Part shown: positions 33,498 through 43,378 of the stretch, in pieces
Layout of the letters: every line of letters starts with the position of its first letter
Position numbering within the stretch: the first letter of the stretch is position 1
From: an uncultured Prevotellaceae bacterium
GTDB taxonomy: Bacteria; Bacteroidota; Bacteroidia; Bacteroidales; Bacteroidaceae
Direction: 5' to 3'
DNA length: 64,000 bases
Assembly: GCA_900314755.1 (NCBI GenBank)
Contig: OMWH01000006.1
Span: 1-64,000 of the forward strand
Translations under genes and position numbers: made by a program
Notes under the pieces: generated by a model
The model's database searches: none
The model's input: only the letters and a program-made list of their open reading frames with translations
Told to the model about the DNA's origin: nothing

Positions 33498-34925
33498 TTA
33501 CCAGTTATCTGTTCGGAAAGAGGAAACGGGCAGACCGTCATGCATCAGGTCACCGTCAGCCCAGTCTTTGAAGGCATAGCGGATGGCGGCAGGTTGTTTG
33601 ACGGCATCACAGGTGACATAGACTCTGTTACGTGACACCCATACCTTCGTGGCAGGATGGAATACCTTGTCAGCACCTGCCACCTCAAAGTTGTTGGAGG
33701 TAGTGCCGTGCTCGAAATATACCCATTCCTTGGAGCGGTCGAAGGCGATGACGGCGGTGTCGTTCTGGAAAGTCACCTCTTTATAGGTGGCAAACTCAGG
33801 TAATCCTTTGATGTCATAAGTGTTGGCAAGGGCGAGAAGGGCAAGCCGCTCGCCTGCCTGACGCTTCTTACGGGGATGGATGCCATACTCTAAGCCAGCG
33901 TCCATCAGTACTGCCATGCGGGCATTGTTGATCATCGTCTCTGCCTTTGCCTGTTGTTCCCGCAGGTACTGACTGTCTTTCCAGTCAATCAGGGAGTAGT
34001 CGTATGGGGCTATCTGACAATAGTAGAAAGGAAACTCACCTTGTTTCCATTCTTCACGCCAACCCTCAACCATTGCTTTCAACAGAGGGGCATAGTAGTC
34101 ATAACGAGGAACGTTATCCTCACCCTGATACCAGATAACACCTTTCATCGTATAGCCGATGAGGGGATGCAACTGTCCGTTGAAGAGGGCAGTAGGACAG
34201 CGTTGCTGGAGTTTCGAGACATCTCCTACCGTGATGGTCTGTTTTACTTTTGGAAAGGCGCGCAACCAGTCGGCTTTCATCCATGCCTCACAGGCGGAAC
34301 CGCCCCATGCGGTGACGATGAGTCCTATGGGAATGCCTAAGGTGGAGCGTAGGGCACGACCGAAATAGTATGCCGTTGCCGAGAAATCACGGACAGAGGC
34401 ACTATTTGCCTCGTTCCATTGTCCTGTCACATTGTATTTTGGAGTCAGTGATACATGGCGCTTGACGGTGAATAGTCGCAGTTGGGAGTCTTTACAACGC
34501 AACAGCTCTTCCGTCGTTCCCTCGACGGGTTGTTGCTTGAACCCTTTCATCTGCATCTCCATATTCGACTGTCCCGCACAGATCCATACCTCACCGATAA
34601 GGATGTTGCCTAAGGTGCAAGTGGAGAGAGGTGAGAGGTGAGAGGACATTTCTGTGAAGGTAATCTCATAAGGACCGCCAGCCTCCGGTGTCTGTACCTT
34701 CACCTCAAACTTGCCGTCCTTGTCAGTTTTCACCTGATAAGTCTTCTGATCCCATGAGGTAGTGACCTTGACAGTCTTACCTTTGTCGGCAGTTCCCCAT
34801 AGGTTACACTCTGTTTGCTGTTGCAACACCATGTTGTCGCTGAAGAAACGGGGTAGTCTGACCTCTGCAAAGGAATAACACAGGGACAGGTAAAATGTGA
34901 AAAGAAAAAATGTGATGCGTCTCAT
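33498..34925 (-). CDS. Sialate O-acetylesterase-like SGNH esterase
   Basis: 475 residues with signal peptide MRRITFFLFTFYLSLCYSFA. The N-terminal sandwich (LPRFFSDNMVLQQQTECNLWGTADKG) and block GEVWICAGQSNMEMQMKG, with the nucleophile Ser in GQSNM, place it in the SASA/CE20-like group. Oxyanion-hole residues are likely in TAWGGSACEAW and WYQGEDNV. These enzymes remove acetyl groups from sugars. RG-II side chains carry O-acetyl groups on 2-O-methyl-fucose and aceric acid, which is a fitting substrate; the sialate name is a family label only. The gene lies 1 base from GH106 and 5 bases from the DUF5703-GH78 gene. A short GAGGTGA heptad run sits at 34628-34648 (SSHLSPLST). Confidence 0.82.
   Translation of the reverse strand: MRRITFFLFTFYLSLCYSFAEVRLPRFFSDNMVLQQQTECNLWGTADKGKTVKVTTSWDQKTYQVKTDKDGKFEVKVQTPEAGGPYEITFTEMSSHLSPLSTCTLGNILIGEVWICAGQSNMEMQMKGFKQQPVEGTTEELLRCKDSQLRLFTVKRHVSLTPKYNVTGQWNEANSASVRDFSATAYYFGRALRSTLGIPIGLIVTAWGGSACEAWMKADWLRAFPKVKQTITVGDVSKLQQRCPTALFNGQLHPLIGYTMKGVIWYQGEDNVPRYDYYAPLLKAMVEGWREEWKQGEFPFYYCQIAPYDYSLIDWKDSQYLREQQAKAETMINNARMAVLMDAGLEYGIHPRKKRQAGERLALLALANTYDIKGLPEFATYKEVTFQNDTAVIAFDRSKEWVYFEHGTTSNNFEVAGADKVFHPATKVWVSRNRVYVTCDAVKQPAAIRYAFKDWADGDLMHDGLPVSSFRTDNW
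34628..34648 (-). repeat. Short in-frame heptanucleotide repeat in esterase
   Basis: Two perfect GAGGTGA units plus one degenerate unit on the plus strand, encoding MSSHLSPLS in a loop of the N-terminal sandwich. Confidence 0.8.
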
Positions 34926-34926
34926 A

Positions 34927-37900
34927 TCATTGTTCTGTTTTTAATTCGGGTTGTGCTAACAGACCGGCAGGCAACAGGTTGTCACCCTTGGTGCGGTAGC
35001 GGGCATTCGTCCAGATACCTTCATAGGGTGCCTTCCCCTGGTCCATGCCTCGCAGGGCGTTATGCCAAGTGTTGACGACTTCTATCTCAATCTTGTTCTT
35101 GCCTTTCCTCAAAGCCTTCGTCACCTCCACCTCATAGGGCGCTGTCCATGCGATGCCGCAGTCGACACCATTCACCCAGACATGGGCGATGTCCCTGACA
35201 TCGGGGAAAACAATCCAAGAACGTCCCTTGGGAAGCTTTCTCATTTTCAATGTTGTCGTATACATCACATGACCGCTGAAATAACGGATCCGGTCGTCAG
35301 GATGCTTGCTCCAGTCAAACAATTGCTGGTTGTCGAGGGTGATGGTGCTTTCTTTGAAAGTGACATGATAGGAGTTCCCAAAAGTTCCCACCGTGGGAAC
35401 TGTGAGTTCCCTTCGTGGGAATCGTGAGTTCCCTTCGTGGGAATCGTGAGTTCCCTCCAAGGGAATAAACAAGGAGCCCCAAGCGGGCATGGTGAAAGTT
35501 ACGTTCATCCTGCCATTCACCTCGGTGTAATCGACCTTCGTTGTCTCATCGGTGACGGGATTATAGATATAAGGGATGCGTCCCGTACAACGGAATGACG
35601 CAGTGACCTCCCGTTCCTTTCCCTCTTGATTGGCGAGGAAATAGATGTCTTGGTCATCTGTCTGGCGATGGGTATAGGCAATACCTTCAGGAAGAATCAC
35701 ATCGGGCTCGATGCCCTCTATCGTCTCTCCGTGCCAAGGCTTATCGATGACCACGACACCTTGCTGGCGCAATTGTTCTATCCGCTCATGTGCCTCCTTG
35801 GAGATGAGACAACCTTCGGGAATGACTAGTACTTTATAGTTAAAAGGTTGTGTCAGCAAGGCATCCTTATTCATCGAGTCATACTGGTAACCATGCAATG
35901 GGTTAATCCAGTCTTTCAGGTCGATGATGCCAGCAGAGTGACGCACACCAACAGGTGATTCCTCCATCGGCTGTCCGACATTGGCAAGTCGTTTCTGCTC
36001 GGAAGCCACGCGCTCGGCACCAAACAACCCAGGCAGCATGGAAACCAAACGGTCGGGAGTCAGGGCTCTACTGGGTATCTCCTCACCAGTATAGACAGCG
36101 ATATCCACCACGGGTGTTCCCTTCTGCAGCAGGGTCTGACAACGGGTGATATAGTCAACGAATGCTTTTGCCTCCGGGAACCACGTCTGGTCACGTTGGA
36201 AGAAGAGACCGATTCCGTCGAGGGTCATACCCGGTTTGCGGTCGAGCCACGGGTTATGGGTGTTGACATGAAAGAACAAACGGTTCATGCCCAAGGCGAA
36301 ATTACGGTCGAGCAGGGGCTTGACACTCGCCGGTGTCTCGTCCCATACCCCACGGACCTCTGTGAATCCCTCTGCCTGCACGATGTTCTTGCCATAGACG
36401 TGGGCACCACTGATGGCGTCGAGCATGTCGTTAGGCTTGTCGTGAGTAGGGGAGTTCAACCAGTATTCACCCATCGGAACATCCACGTACTTATAGTGTT
36501 CCATACCGTCAGAGACCATGGTGGGGGCAACACTCTCAGACGATAGTTGCACACCGTACTCTTTGGCTTTCTGTGATACAGTGACGAAAAATACCTCGTT
36601 GACAAGTTCATTGATCGTCTTGCGAATGTCTCTCAGGATATCATCACCCCCTTGCATTGGAACACCGGCATAGATAGGTAAGAGGGGAATGATGTCATAT
36701 CCCCTGCGTCGCTGGAACTCCTGGGCGAAAATCTTGCTCCAGTTCTGCGAGCCACACTCCCAAGAGTCGACATGCAGGTATTGGATTGCCTGATGGTTAG
36801 GACGGTTCATGAAGAGTCCGAACCAGTGATCCACCTGTTTCTCCACAGCTTGTCTTGAGAACTTGTCACATTCTAATCCCTTAGCACCACCAGCTGTGGC
36901 ATTGGTATGACCTGTAGAGGTGTGTCCCATTCGCAGGATGCGCCACATACCTTTGGGTAAATCAATCTCCAACATGTCACCATCCATCTTGGCACAGATG
37001 ATGTCCTGTGGGCGAAGATAGTCGTCAGCAGATAGTTCTTCCTTGGAGGTATCAGGGGCGATGCGCCATACATATCCTGCCTTGCCCTCCCAATTGTCGA
37101 TGACAGACCAACTGCCGAACTTGATATTCTTCAGTCTGAGAACGGGTTTCCATTTAGCGGCATCCAAATCCTCAGCGCCAGGTTCTGTTCCCTCTGGCGT
37201 CCATTCAAAACGGAAATACTTGGCTCGGGTGGGAGGAATGCTGAATGTCGTATTGAAACCCGTGTTCTGCCATCCCTGCCGAGGGGGCGTGAGTTGTTTG
37301 ACAGCATAGAAAATCACCCCGTCGTCAGATGCTTTGACACTCAGTCGCTGGCATTGGAAGTTCGTACCAGAGGGTTCTATTTCAATGTTCCGCACTAATG
37401 TGGAACTATCGAACTCATATTGTATCCAACAAGGAGTGTCAGCACAATATACACCTTTCGCATTGATGGTTACCTCTGGGGAATAGGAGATCTTGGGACT
37501 GCCAGGTCTGTCTTGCTTGACAGGTATCGCATAGACAGCGATGTCCTCATAGTAATTCTCATAGTGTTGAGGCTTGGACATTCGGAAATGATGGAAGCCT
37601 CCCCCCATGATTGTATCGCAGAACACAATCTTCTGCATTGATTCCTCTGGCTTAATCCATGGACCACCTGCCAAAGCAAAGCCGTCACAAACGTGAATAC
37701 CCATCCCCAAGCCGAGGGAGTCAGCTTGCACAAGGGCTATGTCGACCAACTTCCAGAAGTTGTCACTCAAGGCATCGGCATTGCCTTCATATTCTGGTCG
37801 TTCCGCAGCACCTCGGATAGGCATCAGGTAACAGCCTCCCAGTCCCACATCCTTCATTGCCTGAAGGTCAGCCTTGACACCTTGCTCGGAGACGGCTCCA

Positions 37901-37998
37901 TACATCCAATACCAGAAAGTCCATGGCTTGGTGGTGTCTTTTCCTTGCGATATCAACGCAAGGCACATGACAATGGTGGCGAGTGCTGTCCTTTTCAT
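34927..37998 (-). CDS. GH106-like alpha-L-rhamnosidase
   Basis: 1023 residues with signal peptide MKRTALATIVMCLALISQGK. The start PWTFWYWMYGAVSEQGVKADLQAMKDVGLGGCYLMPIRG is the GH106 signature, followed by GLGMGIHVCDGFALAGGPWI and, in the barrel, YLHVDSWECGSQNWS and LSSESVAPTMVSDGM, regions that hold the acidic centre in the family. The C-terminal jelly rolls end in the typical VWVNGVDCGIAWTAPYEV and IEIEVVNTWHNALRG. GH106 enzymes remove alpha-L-rhamnose from RG-I, RG-II or ulvan. Unusual: a 23-base repeat (35372-35467) encodes an inserted stretch around FPRRELTVPTVGTF just before the last sandwich domain. 4-base overlap with the upstream GH2. Confidence 0.85.
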   Translation of the reverse strand: MKRTALATIVMCLALISQGKDTTKPWTFWYWMYGAVSEQGVKADLQAMKDVGLGGCYLMPIRGAAERPEYEGNADALSDNFWKLVDIALVQADSLGLGMGIHVCDGFALAGGPWIKPEESMQKIVFCDTIMGGGFHHFRMSKPQHYENYYEDIAVYAIPVKQDRPGSPKISYSPEVTINAKGVYCADTPCWIQYEFDSSTLVRNIEIEPSGTNFQCQRLSVKASDDGVIFYAVKQLTPPRQGWQNTGFNTTFSIPPTRAKYFRFEWTPEGTEPGAEDLDAAKWKPVLRLKNIKFGSWSVIDNWEGKAGYVWRIAPDTSKEELSADDYLRPQDIICAKMDGDMLEIDLPKGMWRILRMGHTSTGHTNATAGGAKGLECDKFSRQAVEKQVDHWFGLFMNRPNHQAIQYLHVDSWECGSQNWSKIFAQEFQRRRGYDIIPLLPIYAGVPMQGGDDILRDIRKTINELVNEVFFVTVSQKAKEYGVQLSSESVAPTMVSDGMEHYKYVDVPMGEYWLNSPTHDKPNDMLDAISGAHVYGKNIVQAEGFTEVRGVWDETPASVKPLLDRNFALGMNRLFFHVNTHNPWLDRKPGMTLDGIGLFFQRDQTWFPEAKAFVDYITRCQTLLQKGTPVVDIAVYTGEEIPSRALTPDRLVSMLPGLFGAERVASEQKRLANVGQPMEESPVGVRHSAGIIDLKDWINPLHGYQYDSMNKDALLTQPFNYKVLVIPEGCLISKEAHERIEQLRQQGVVVIDKPWHGETIEGIEPDVILPEGIAYTHRQTDDQDIYFLANQEGKEREVTASFRCTGRIPYIYNPVTDETTKVDYTEVNGRMNVTFTMPAWGSLFIPLEGTHDSHEGNSRFPRRELTVPTVGTFGNSYHVTFKESTITLDNQQLFDWSKHPDDRIRYFSGHVMYTTTLKMRKLPKGRSWIVFPDVRDIAHVWVNGVDCGIAWTAPYEVEVTKALRKGKNKIEIEVVNTWHNALRGMDQGKAPYEGIWTNARYRTKGDNLLPAGLLAQPELKTEQ
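35372..35467 (-). repeat. 23-base palindromic repeat inside GH106
   Basis: Two exact tandem units of GTGGGAATCGTGAGTTCCCTTC-type sequence with degenerate copies on each side; each unit contains TTCCC and GGGAA arms and so can fold. It adds about 30 residues (THDSHEGNSRFPRRELTV) between two domains with the frame kept. Confidence 0.85.
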
Positions 37999-40805
37999 TC
38001 GAAGCAGAGGGTTACATGGATGGAACCCTTGCCTTGTGCCCAGTAGGGTTGTGCGGAAGGTCCGTTTAAGTCGGTTGTGTTTACCTTGTTGCGTACGGCG
38101 GGAATTGCCTTCAGTAGAGCGATGCCTGTCTCTGGCAATGTGTAGAGCAGATGGTCACGACCATCACGTGGGGTATAGATACCCACATAGGTATCGGGAG
38201 CGATGATGCCCAGTTTACCCTCCGTTGTCTCTACCTGCATCCATGTCACATCAGCGAAATATCCTTTGAACTCTGGGTATTCGAACGATTCACCGGGGAT
38301 GGGGTCGTTATAGCTGGTCTGCCAATAGCCGTATTGCGGCCCTTCCAGGCGGTTCTGCCAAACACGGTATGGACCGCGTCCTACCCATTGCTTGCTCTTG
38401 ACCTTGTCTTCCGGATAGTCGAAGGCAATACCCAGAAGGTCTACTACACCGTTGAAATAGTAGTCGGCATGTATCGCCACCTCACCATGACTGTTGAAGT
38501 CCCATTTGACAGTGCTGAGGGAACCATGTTGGTAATGTGCCGTCAGTACATTGTCTTTCAGTTCAAAACCACAGAAGGAACCTTGGTCAGCATACTCGGT
38601 ATAGTCTGTCTTCTTTTGGAAAGCCTCTTTGTCGTCATGGTTATAGAAACCGTCTTGTGAGCGGTCGCTACGCTTGGCGGCAACAAAGCGGGGACCATTG
38701 CTCAGCGTGAAAGTCTTGCTACCTATGGTCACCTGTTTCAGTCGACCGTCTTTCTTCGAGAAGACATACGTCTTCCCTGCGGCAGTAACAGCCAATTCAT
38801 CTGAGGTTTCTTTCTGGGTGCAATGAGTTCCTGCTCCATCAACTACCGCAAGGGCATCAGACTTGAAAGTCCATGTGTATACTTCTTCACCCTTAGGGTT
38901 CGTGGCAGTCACCTGTAGTGCGTCACCAGACCCCTTCGGTTTGTCGATGGTGATGGAGGCAAAGGGTTCTACGCTTCCTATGTTTAAAACACCTTGACTG
39001 ACAGTCTTCACGGCAGATTGTCCAAAGGCAGGCATGTTCAGGTACCGGTAACTGAACTTGCAATCTTTCAAGTTGGTGAAGTTATAGCCATTGCTGACCT
39101 TTAACTTGTCACCATTTGCCTCTATCTGTATAGGACTCCATACCTCTCGGATGGTATAGAACGAACCTTCTTTCTCCATATGGGGACCAACGATACCGTC
39201 AGAACCGAAATTACCCATGCAGTCCACGATGTTGTTCATATCCGTACGCACCACCCCTTGGTCCATCAGGTCCCAAAGGAAACCACCTGCACAGCGGGGA
39301 TTCGACATCATGAGTTTCCAGTAGTCTGCCAGTCCGGCACCATGACCACCGTCATACAGTCCGTGCAGGAACTCCGTAGGCATGAAAATCTCTTTCTGTC
39401 GCATGTACTCTGCCGTCTCACCCCATGAGCGATAGTGCTTCGTCTCGAAACCGTTGCGGTTTGCCCACGGATAGAGGACGACACGCTGTTGTGGGTCATA
39501 CTTGGTAAAGAATGGTTCTAACTCGTAGTTGAAGCCTCCCTCATTGCCATTACTCCAAAAGATAATACTGGGGTGGTTGACATCACGTGTCACCATCTCC
39601 TCTACTAACTTCGAACCGACGATGGTCTCATGAGCCCAGTGCCAACCTGGCAATTCACACTCCACATAGAGTCCTAAGGAGTCACAGGCATCCAAGAACT
39701 CTGGGTCGGCAGGGTAGTGGGAGAGGCGGACGGCATTCATATTCATCGACTTGATGAGTTTCACATCCTCGATATTCTTCGCCTTTGACAGGGTGCGACC
39801 AGTCTCTGGACGGAAAGAATGGCGGTTGGCACCTTTCATGATGACCTTCTTACCGTTGATGAAGACACCGTCTTCCTTGTCGCCTGCATATTGATGGCGA
39901 TACTCAATGGTGCGGAAACCGAATTTCTGACGCTCGACATGCAAAGTCTTGCCTTGTGCGTCTTTCAAGGTGAAAGTGGCAGTATAGAGATGGGGCTGCT
40001 CGGCATTCCATAGTAACGGGTTCTTTACCACGAAATCAGCCAGTGCTTTATCACTGGCAACAGGGAAGGCTGTGCTTTGTGCCACCTTCGCTCCCTTGGC
40101 ATCTGTCACCTCTACACTCACGGTACCACCGGAAAGGGCACGGTTTAGGAATACATCTGCCTTGAAACGCCCGTCCATACCAGCATTAATGGCTACACGG
40201 TTGATATTCTGGGCGGGTTTGGAAATCACAAAGACAGGGCGCCAGATACCTCCGAAGTTCCAATAGTCTGCACGACGCTCTGCGAGGTTAACTTGTGGGT
40301 TGGCACTCTCCTTGGAGACCTCTACCTCCAGGCGGTTCTTCTTAGAGCCGAAGAATACACGGTCGGAGACATCAATGGTATGGCGTGTGAACCCTCCCTG
40401 ATAGAGACCATTGCCTGCCTTACGACCGTTGATGGTTACCTGGGCATCGGTAAACACTGCCTCAAACACGAGAAATATCTGTCTTCCTGCCCATTCTTGT
40501 GGTAAGGAGAACTCAGTCTTGTAAAGTCCTTTCTCATTGGCTATTCCCTCAGGGCTTGCCTTGCCATAGAAACGCATACCATATTGATAGGTGCCGAAAC
40601 CTTGTAACTCCCAGCAGGATGGTACGCCAATCTTTGTCCATTGCCCGGAGTTTCGTCCATCGGTGCACTTAAAATCCCATTGTACCATGTCGTCGCATCC
40701 TGTACCACTAAGGTACTGACGATGTGTGGTCACGTCAACCGCTTGTGCCCATGCTCCCAGCCAACTCACGGTCAGTAGTCCTATTGTTGCAATCTTCTTT
40801 ATCAT
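37995..40805 (-). CDS. GH2 glycoside hydrolase with C-terminal beta-galactosidase-like domain
   Basis: 936 residues with signal peptide MIKKIATIGLLTVSWLGAWA. Full GH2 layout: N-terminal sandwich with VPSCWELQGFGTYQYGM, Ig-like domain, barrel with acid/base Glu422 in SNGNEGGF and nucleophile Glu478 in PTEFLHGLYDGG, then a C-terminal beta-galactosidase small-chain-like domain (LGIAFDYPEDKVKSKQWVGRGPYRVWQNR). Activity could be beta-galactosidase, beta-glucuronidase or related; sequence alone does not settle it. First gene of the five-gene operon ending in the corrinoid fusion, and divergent from the aldolase/symporter operon across a dyad-rich region. Confidence 0.85.
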   Translation of the reverse strand: MIKKIATIGLLTVSWLGAWAQAVDVTTHRQYLSGTGCDDMVQWDFKCTDGRNSGQWTKIGVPSCWELQGFGTYQYGMRFYGKASPEGIANEKGLYKTEFSLPQEWAGRQIFLVFEAVFTDAQVTINGRKAGNGLYQGGFTRHTIDVSDRVFFGSKKNRLEVEVSKESANPQVNLAERRADYWNFGGIWRPVFVISKPAQNINRVAINAGMDGRFKADVFLNRALSGGTVSVEVTDAKGAKVAQSTAFPVASDKALADFVVKNPLLWNAEQPHLYTATFTLKDAQGKTLHVERQKFGFRTIEYRHQYAGDKEDGVFINGKKVIMKGANRHSFRPETGRTLSKAKNIEDVKLIKSMNMNAVRLSHYPADPEFLDACDSLGLYVECELPGWHWAHETIVGSKLVEEMVTRDVNHPSIIFWSNGNEGGFNYELEPFFTKYDPQQRVVLYPWANRNGFETKHYRSWGETAEYMRQKEIFMPTEFLHGLYDGGHGAGLADYWKLMMSNPRCAGGFLWDLMDQGVVRTDMNNIVDCMGNFGSDGIVGPHMEKEGSFYTIREVWSPIQIEANGDKLKVSNGYNFTNLKDCKFSYRYLNMPAFGQSAVKTVSQGVLNIGSVEPFASITIDKPKGSGDALQVTATNPKGEEVYTWTFKSDALAVVDGAGTHCTQKETSDELAVTAAGKTYVFSKKDGRLKQVTIGSKTFTLSNGPRFVAAKRSDRSQDGFYNHDDKEAFQKKTDYTEYADQGSFCGFELKDNVLTAHYQHGSLSTVKWDFNSHGEVAIHADYYFNGVVDLLGIAFDYPEDKVKSKQWVGRGPYRVWQNRLEGPQYGYWQTSYNDPIPGESFEYPEFKGYFADVTWMQVETTEGKLGIIAPDTYVGIYTPRDGRDHLLYTLPETGIALLKAIPAVRNKVNTTDLNGPSAQPYWAQGKGSIHVTLCFE

Positions 40806-40840
40806 ATTCTCTACCTTATTTATATTATTAGGACTCTTTT

Positions 40841-40904
40841 GAGGGTGTTTTGTAACCCTCTGACTCGTTACAAATCGGAGTCTCTGTCGTCTTATTAGAA
40901 ACCA
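40841..40904. promoter_or_regulatory. Divergent regulatory region with GTAAC-N10-GTTAC dyad
   Basis: TTTGTAAC at 40849-40856 pairs perfectly with GTTACAAA at 40867-40874. Overlapping smaller palindromes are GAGGGT/ACCCTC (40841-40846, 40855-40860) and GACTC/GAGTC (40862-40866, 40878-40882). The right half continues GTTACAAATCGGA to TCGTCTTATTA (to 40899) and aligns with 24550-24583. I infer the operator of a shared regulator for the GH2-to-corrinoid operon and the aldolase operon. Confidence 0.6.
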
Positions 40905-40918
40905 AATAAATAAAGAAG

Positions 40919-41851
40919 ATGATACAAAACAAACCTCTTAGCGGAATCATTCCGCCCCTAGTGACCCCTTTAAAAGATAATGAGACGCTTGATATTGAGA
41001 GCCTTGAACGACTGATAGAGCATCTTATCGCAGGTGGTGTTCATGGACTCTTCATCCTTGGTACTACAGGTGAAGAGCAGAGTCTGAGTTATGACGTTCG
41101 CAAGCAGATGATCAAGGAGGCATGCCGTATCAACAGAGGTAGGCTGCCACTGCTCGCATGTATTACCGACACCAGTATAGTGGAGAGTATTAAGCTCGCT
41201 AAAGTAGCAGCGGAGTGTGGTGCTGACGGTGTTGTCTCTGCCCCTCCATACTATTTTGCCACAGGACAGCCTGAGCTGGCTCAGTTCTATGAGGAACTGG
41301 TACCACAGCTTCCGCTTCCCGTCTTCCTTTACAATATGCCGTCACATGTGAAAGTGAGCTTTGCCCCAGATACGGTGCGTCGTATTGCTCAGAACCATCA
41401 AGTGATAGGTTTCAAGGACTCCAGTGCTAATGCTGTTTATTTCCAGTCCGTGATGTATAAGATGCAGGAGCGTCCTGATTTTGCGATGCTGGTAGGTCCG
41501 GAAGAGATTACCGGTGAGTGTGTGTTGCTGGGTGCGCATGGCGGTATCAATGGCGGAGCAAATATGTTCCCGGAGTTATATGTGGCAATGTATGATGCCG
41601 CTCGTTCAGGAGACTTGACTCGTGTCCGCCAATTACAGCAGTATATCATGCAGATATCAACAAGTATATATACGGTTGGCAAGCATGGGTCCAGTTATCT
41701 GAAAGGACTGAAATGTGCGCTCTCTTTGCTGGGTATTATCAATGACGACTTCGTGGCATCACCATTCTATAAGTTCAATGAGCCTGAGCGTGAGAAGATC
41801 CGTCAGGCACTCGCCGCTCTTCCTATTGAGAATGGCAAGCTGAAAATATAG
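40919..41851 (+). CDS. DapA/NanA-family class I aldolase
   Basis: 310 residues, cytoplasmic. The dihydrodipicolinate synthase/N-acetylneuraminate lyase superfamily is shown by GIIPPLVTPLKDNETLD, FILGTTGEEQSLS, Tyr138 in LYNMPSH and the Schiff-base Lys166 in VIGFKDSSAN. Members split or join 2-keto-3-deoxy acids with pyruvate. It is not likely to be the lysine-pathway enzyme because it is in an operon with a symporter (3-base gap) inside a glycan locus. Kdo and Dha, the 3-deoxy-2-keto sugars of RG-II, would be fitting substrates and this is an inference; 2-keto-3-deoxy-gluconate or sialic acid are alternatives. Confidence 0.83.
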   Translation: MIQNKPLSGIIPPLVTPLKDNETLDIESLERLIEHLIAGGVHGLFILGTTGEEQSLSYDVRKQMIKEACRINRGRLPLLACITDTSIVESIKLAKVAAECGADGVVSAPPYYFATGQPELAQFYEELVPQLPLPVFLYNMPSHVKVSFAPDTVRRIAQNHQVIGFKDSSANAVYFQSVMYKMQERPDFAMLVGPEEITGECVLLGAHGGINGGANMFPELYVAMYDAARSGDLTRVRQLQQYIMQISTSIYTVGKHGSSYLKGLKCALSLLGIINDDFVASPFYKFNEPEREKIRQALAALPIENGKLKI

Positions 41852-41854
41852 CCT

Positions 41855-43372
41855 ATGCACACGATAGATTTTATCGTCTTTCTGGTATTCACCCTGGGCG
41901 TGGTGGTGTTCGGCTGTTCTTTCTACAAGAAAGGAGGGTCGGCTGATGAGTTTACGTCAGCAGGTCATTCTATTCCTGGTTGGGTTGTAGGTATGAGCAT
42001 TTTTGCCACCTACGTGTCGAGTATCAGCTACATAGGTTATCCGGGGAAAGCTTTTGCCGCTGACTGGAATGCTTTCGTCTTTTCCCTGTCTATCCCTATT
42101 GCGAGTTATTTTGCCGCTAAGTACTTCGTTCCGTTCTATCGGCATAGTGGCTCCGTGTCTGCCTATACCTTCCTGGAAGAGAAATTCGGGGCATGGGCAC
42201 GTCTTTACGCTTCGGCATGTTATCTGCTAACCCAGATAGCACGTATGGGTAGTATCCTTTATCTACTTGCTGTCCCGATGTATATCCTCATGGGATGGAA
42301 CCTGCATGTGGTGATTATCACCACGTCTGTCGCTATCATCATCTATTCGATGTTAGGAGGACTGAAGGCTGTCATCTGGGCTGATGCTATTCAGGGAATC
42401 ATCTTGATCGGTGGCGCAATCTTGTGTTTAGGTATTCTGATGTTCTCCATGCCGGAAGGTCCTATGCAGACTTTTGAACTTGCCATGAACTCACCGGAAG
42501 GAAATAAATTCTCACTGGGTGCTTTCACCTCAGACTTGACGACTTCTACATTCTGGGTGTGTTTGATTTATGGTATCTTTATTAACTTGCAGAACTATGG
42601 TATCGACCAGAACTATGTGCAGCGTTATCATGCGGCAAAGACTGATAAAGATGCGAAATTCTCAGCACTCTTTGGAGGTTATCTCTTTATTCCTGTTTCG
42701 GCATTGTTCTTCCTGATAGGTTCAGCATTGTATTCCTATTATGAGGCAGGGGTCGCTACGTTACCTTCGGAAATAGCGGAGAAACCAGATTACGTATTCC
42801 CTTATTTTATCGTCAATGGTTTGCCTGTCGGACTGCGTGGTCTGTTGATAGCATCCATCTTCGCAGCTGGAATGAGTACGGTGTCTACCAGTGTGACCTC
42901 AGCTGCCACAATCATACTGACTGATTACATTCGTCCTTTCTTCCTCAAGGCGCGCAGTGTGGCTGACCATCTTCGTCACCATGATCCGAATGACCATCAC
43001 AAGCATCAGAAACTGGAACTTGCCATCGTCAGATTGAGCAGTTTCGGGGTGGGACTGTTAGGGGCATGTGTCGCTATTGCTATGCTTAGTGTAGAGAGCA
43101 TCATCGATGCGTGGTGGACGCTGTCAAGTATCTTCTCAGGTGGTATGCTGGGATTGTTCTTATTAGGGTGCATCCCCCAGAAAATCAACCGTTTCGGTGC
43201 TCTCCTGGGTTGTGTGGCTGGCATTCTTGTCATCGCATGGATATCCCTTGCCTCGATGTGGTCGTTGCCAGGTCCGCATCTGCATCCCTATCTTGCTATC
43301 GTCCTGGGTACCACCGTGATATTCCTGGTGGGTTTCCTCACCACATGGCTCTATCAGACAGGTAGGAAATAA
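41855..43372 (+). CDS. SSS-family sodium/solute symporter
   Basis: 505 residues with about 13 hydrophobic segments: DFIVFLVFTLGVVVFGCSFY, FATYVSSISYIGYPGKAF, LGGLKAVIWADAIQG, FAAGMSTVSTSVTSAATI. It belongs to the solute:sodium symporter family, which includes sialic acid and keto-acid transporters. A histidine-rich cytoplasmic loop (HLRHHDPNDHHKHQK) is unusual and could bind metal. It is 3 bases downstream of the aldolase, so a likely role is import of the keto-sugar acid that the aldolase cleaves. It ends 6 bases before the convergent LacZ-type gene. Confidence 0.88.
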   Translation: MHTIDFIVFLVFTLGVVVFGCSFYKKGGSADEFTSAGHSIPGWVVGMSIFATYVSSISYIGYPGKAFAADWNAFVFSLSIPIASYFAAKYFVPFYRHSGSVSAYTFLEEKFGAWARLYASACYLLTQIARMGSILYLLAVPMYILMGWNLHVVIITTSVAIIIYSMLGGLKAVIWADAIQGIILIGGAILCLGILMFSMPEGPMQTFELAMNSPEGNKFSLGAFTSDLTTSTFWVCLIYGIFINLQNYGIDQNYVQRYHAAKTDKDAKFSALFGGYLFIPVSALFFLIGSALYSYYEAGVATLPSEIAEKPDYVFPYFIVNGLPVGLRGLLIASIFAAGMSTVSTSVTSAATIILTDYIRPFFLKARSVADHLRHHDPNDHHKHQKLELAIVRLSSFGVGLLGACVAIAMLSVESIIDAWWTLSSIFSGGMLGLFLLGCIPQKINRFGALLGCVAGILVIAWISLASMWSLPGPHLHPYLAIVLGTTVIFLVGFLTTWLYQTGRK

Positions 43373-43378
43373 TCAGAA

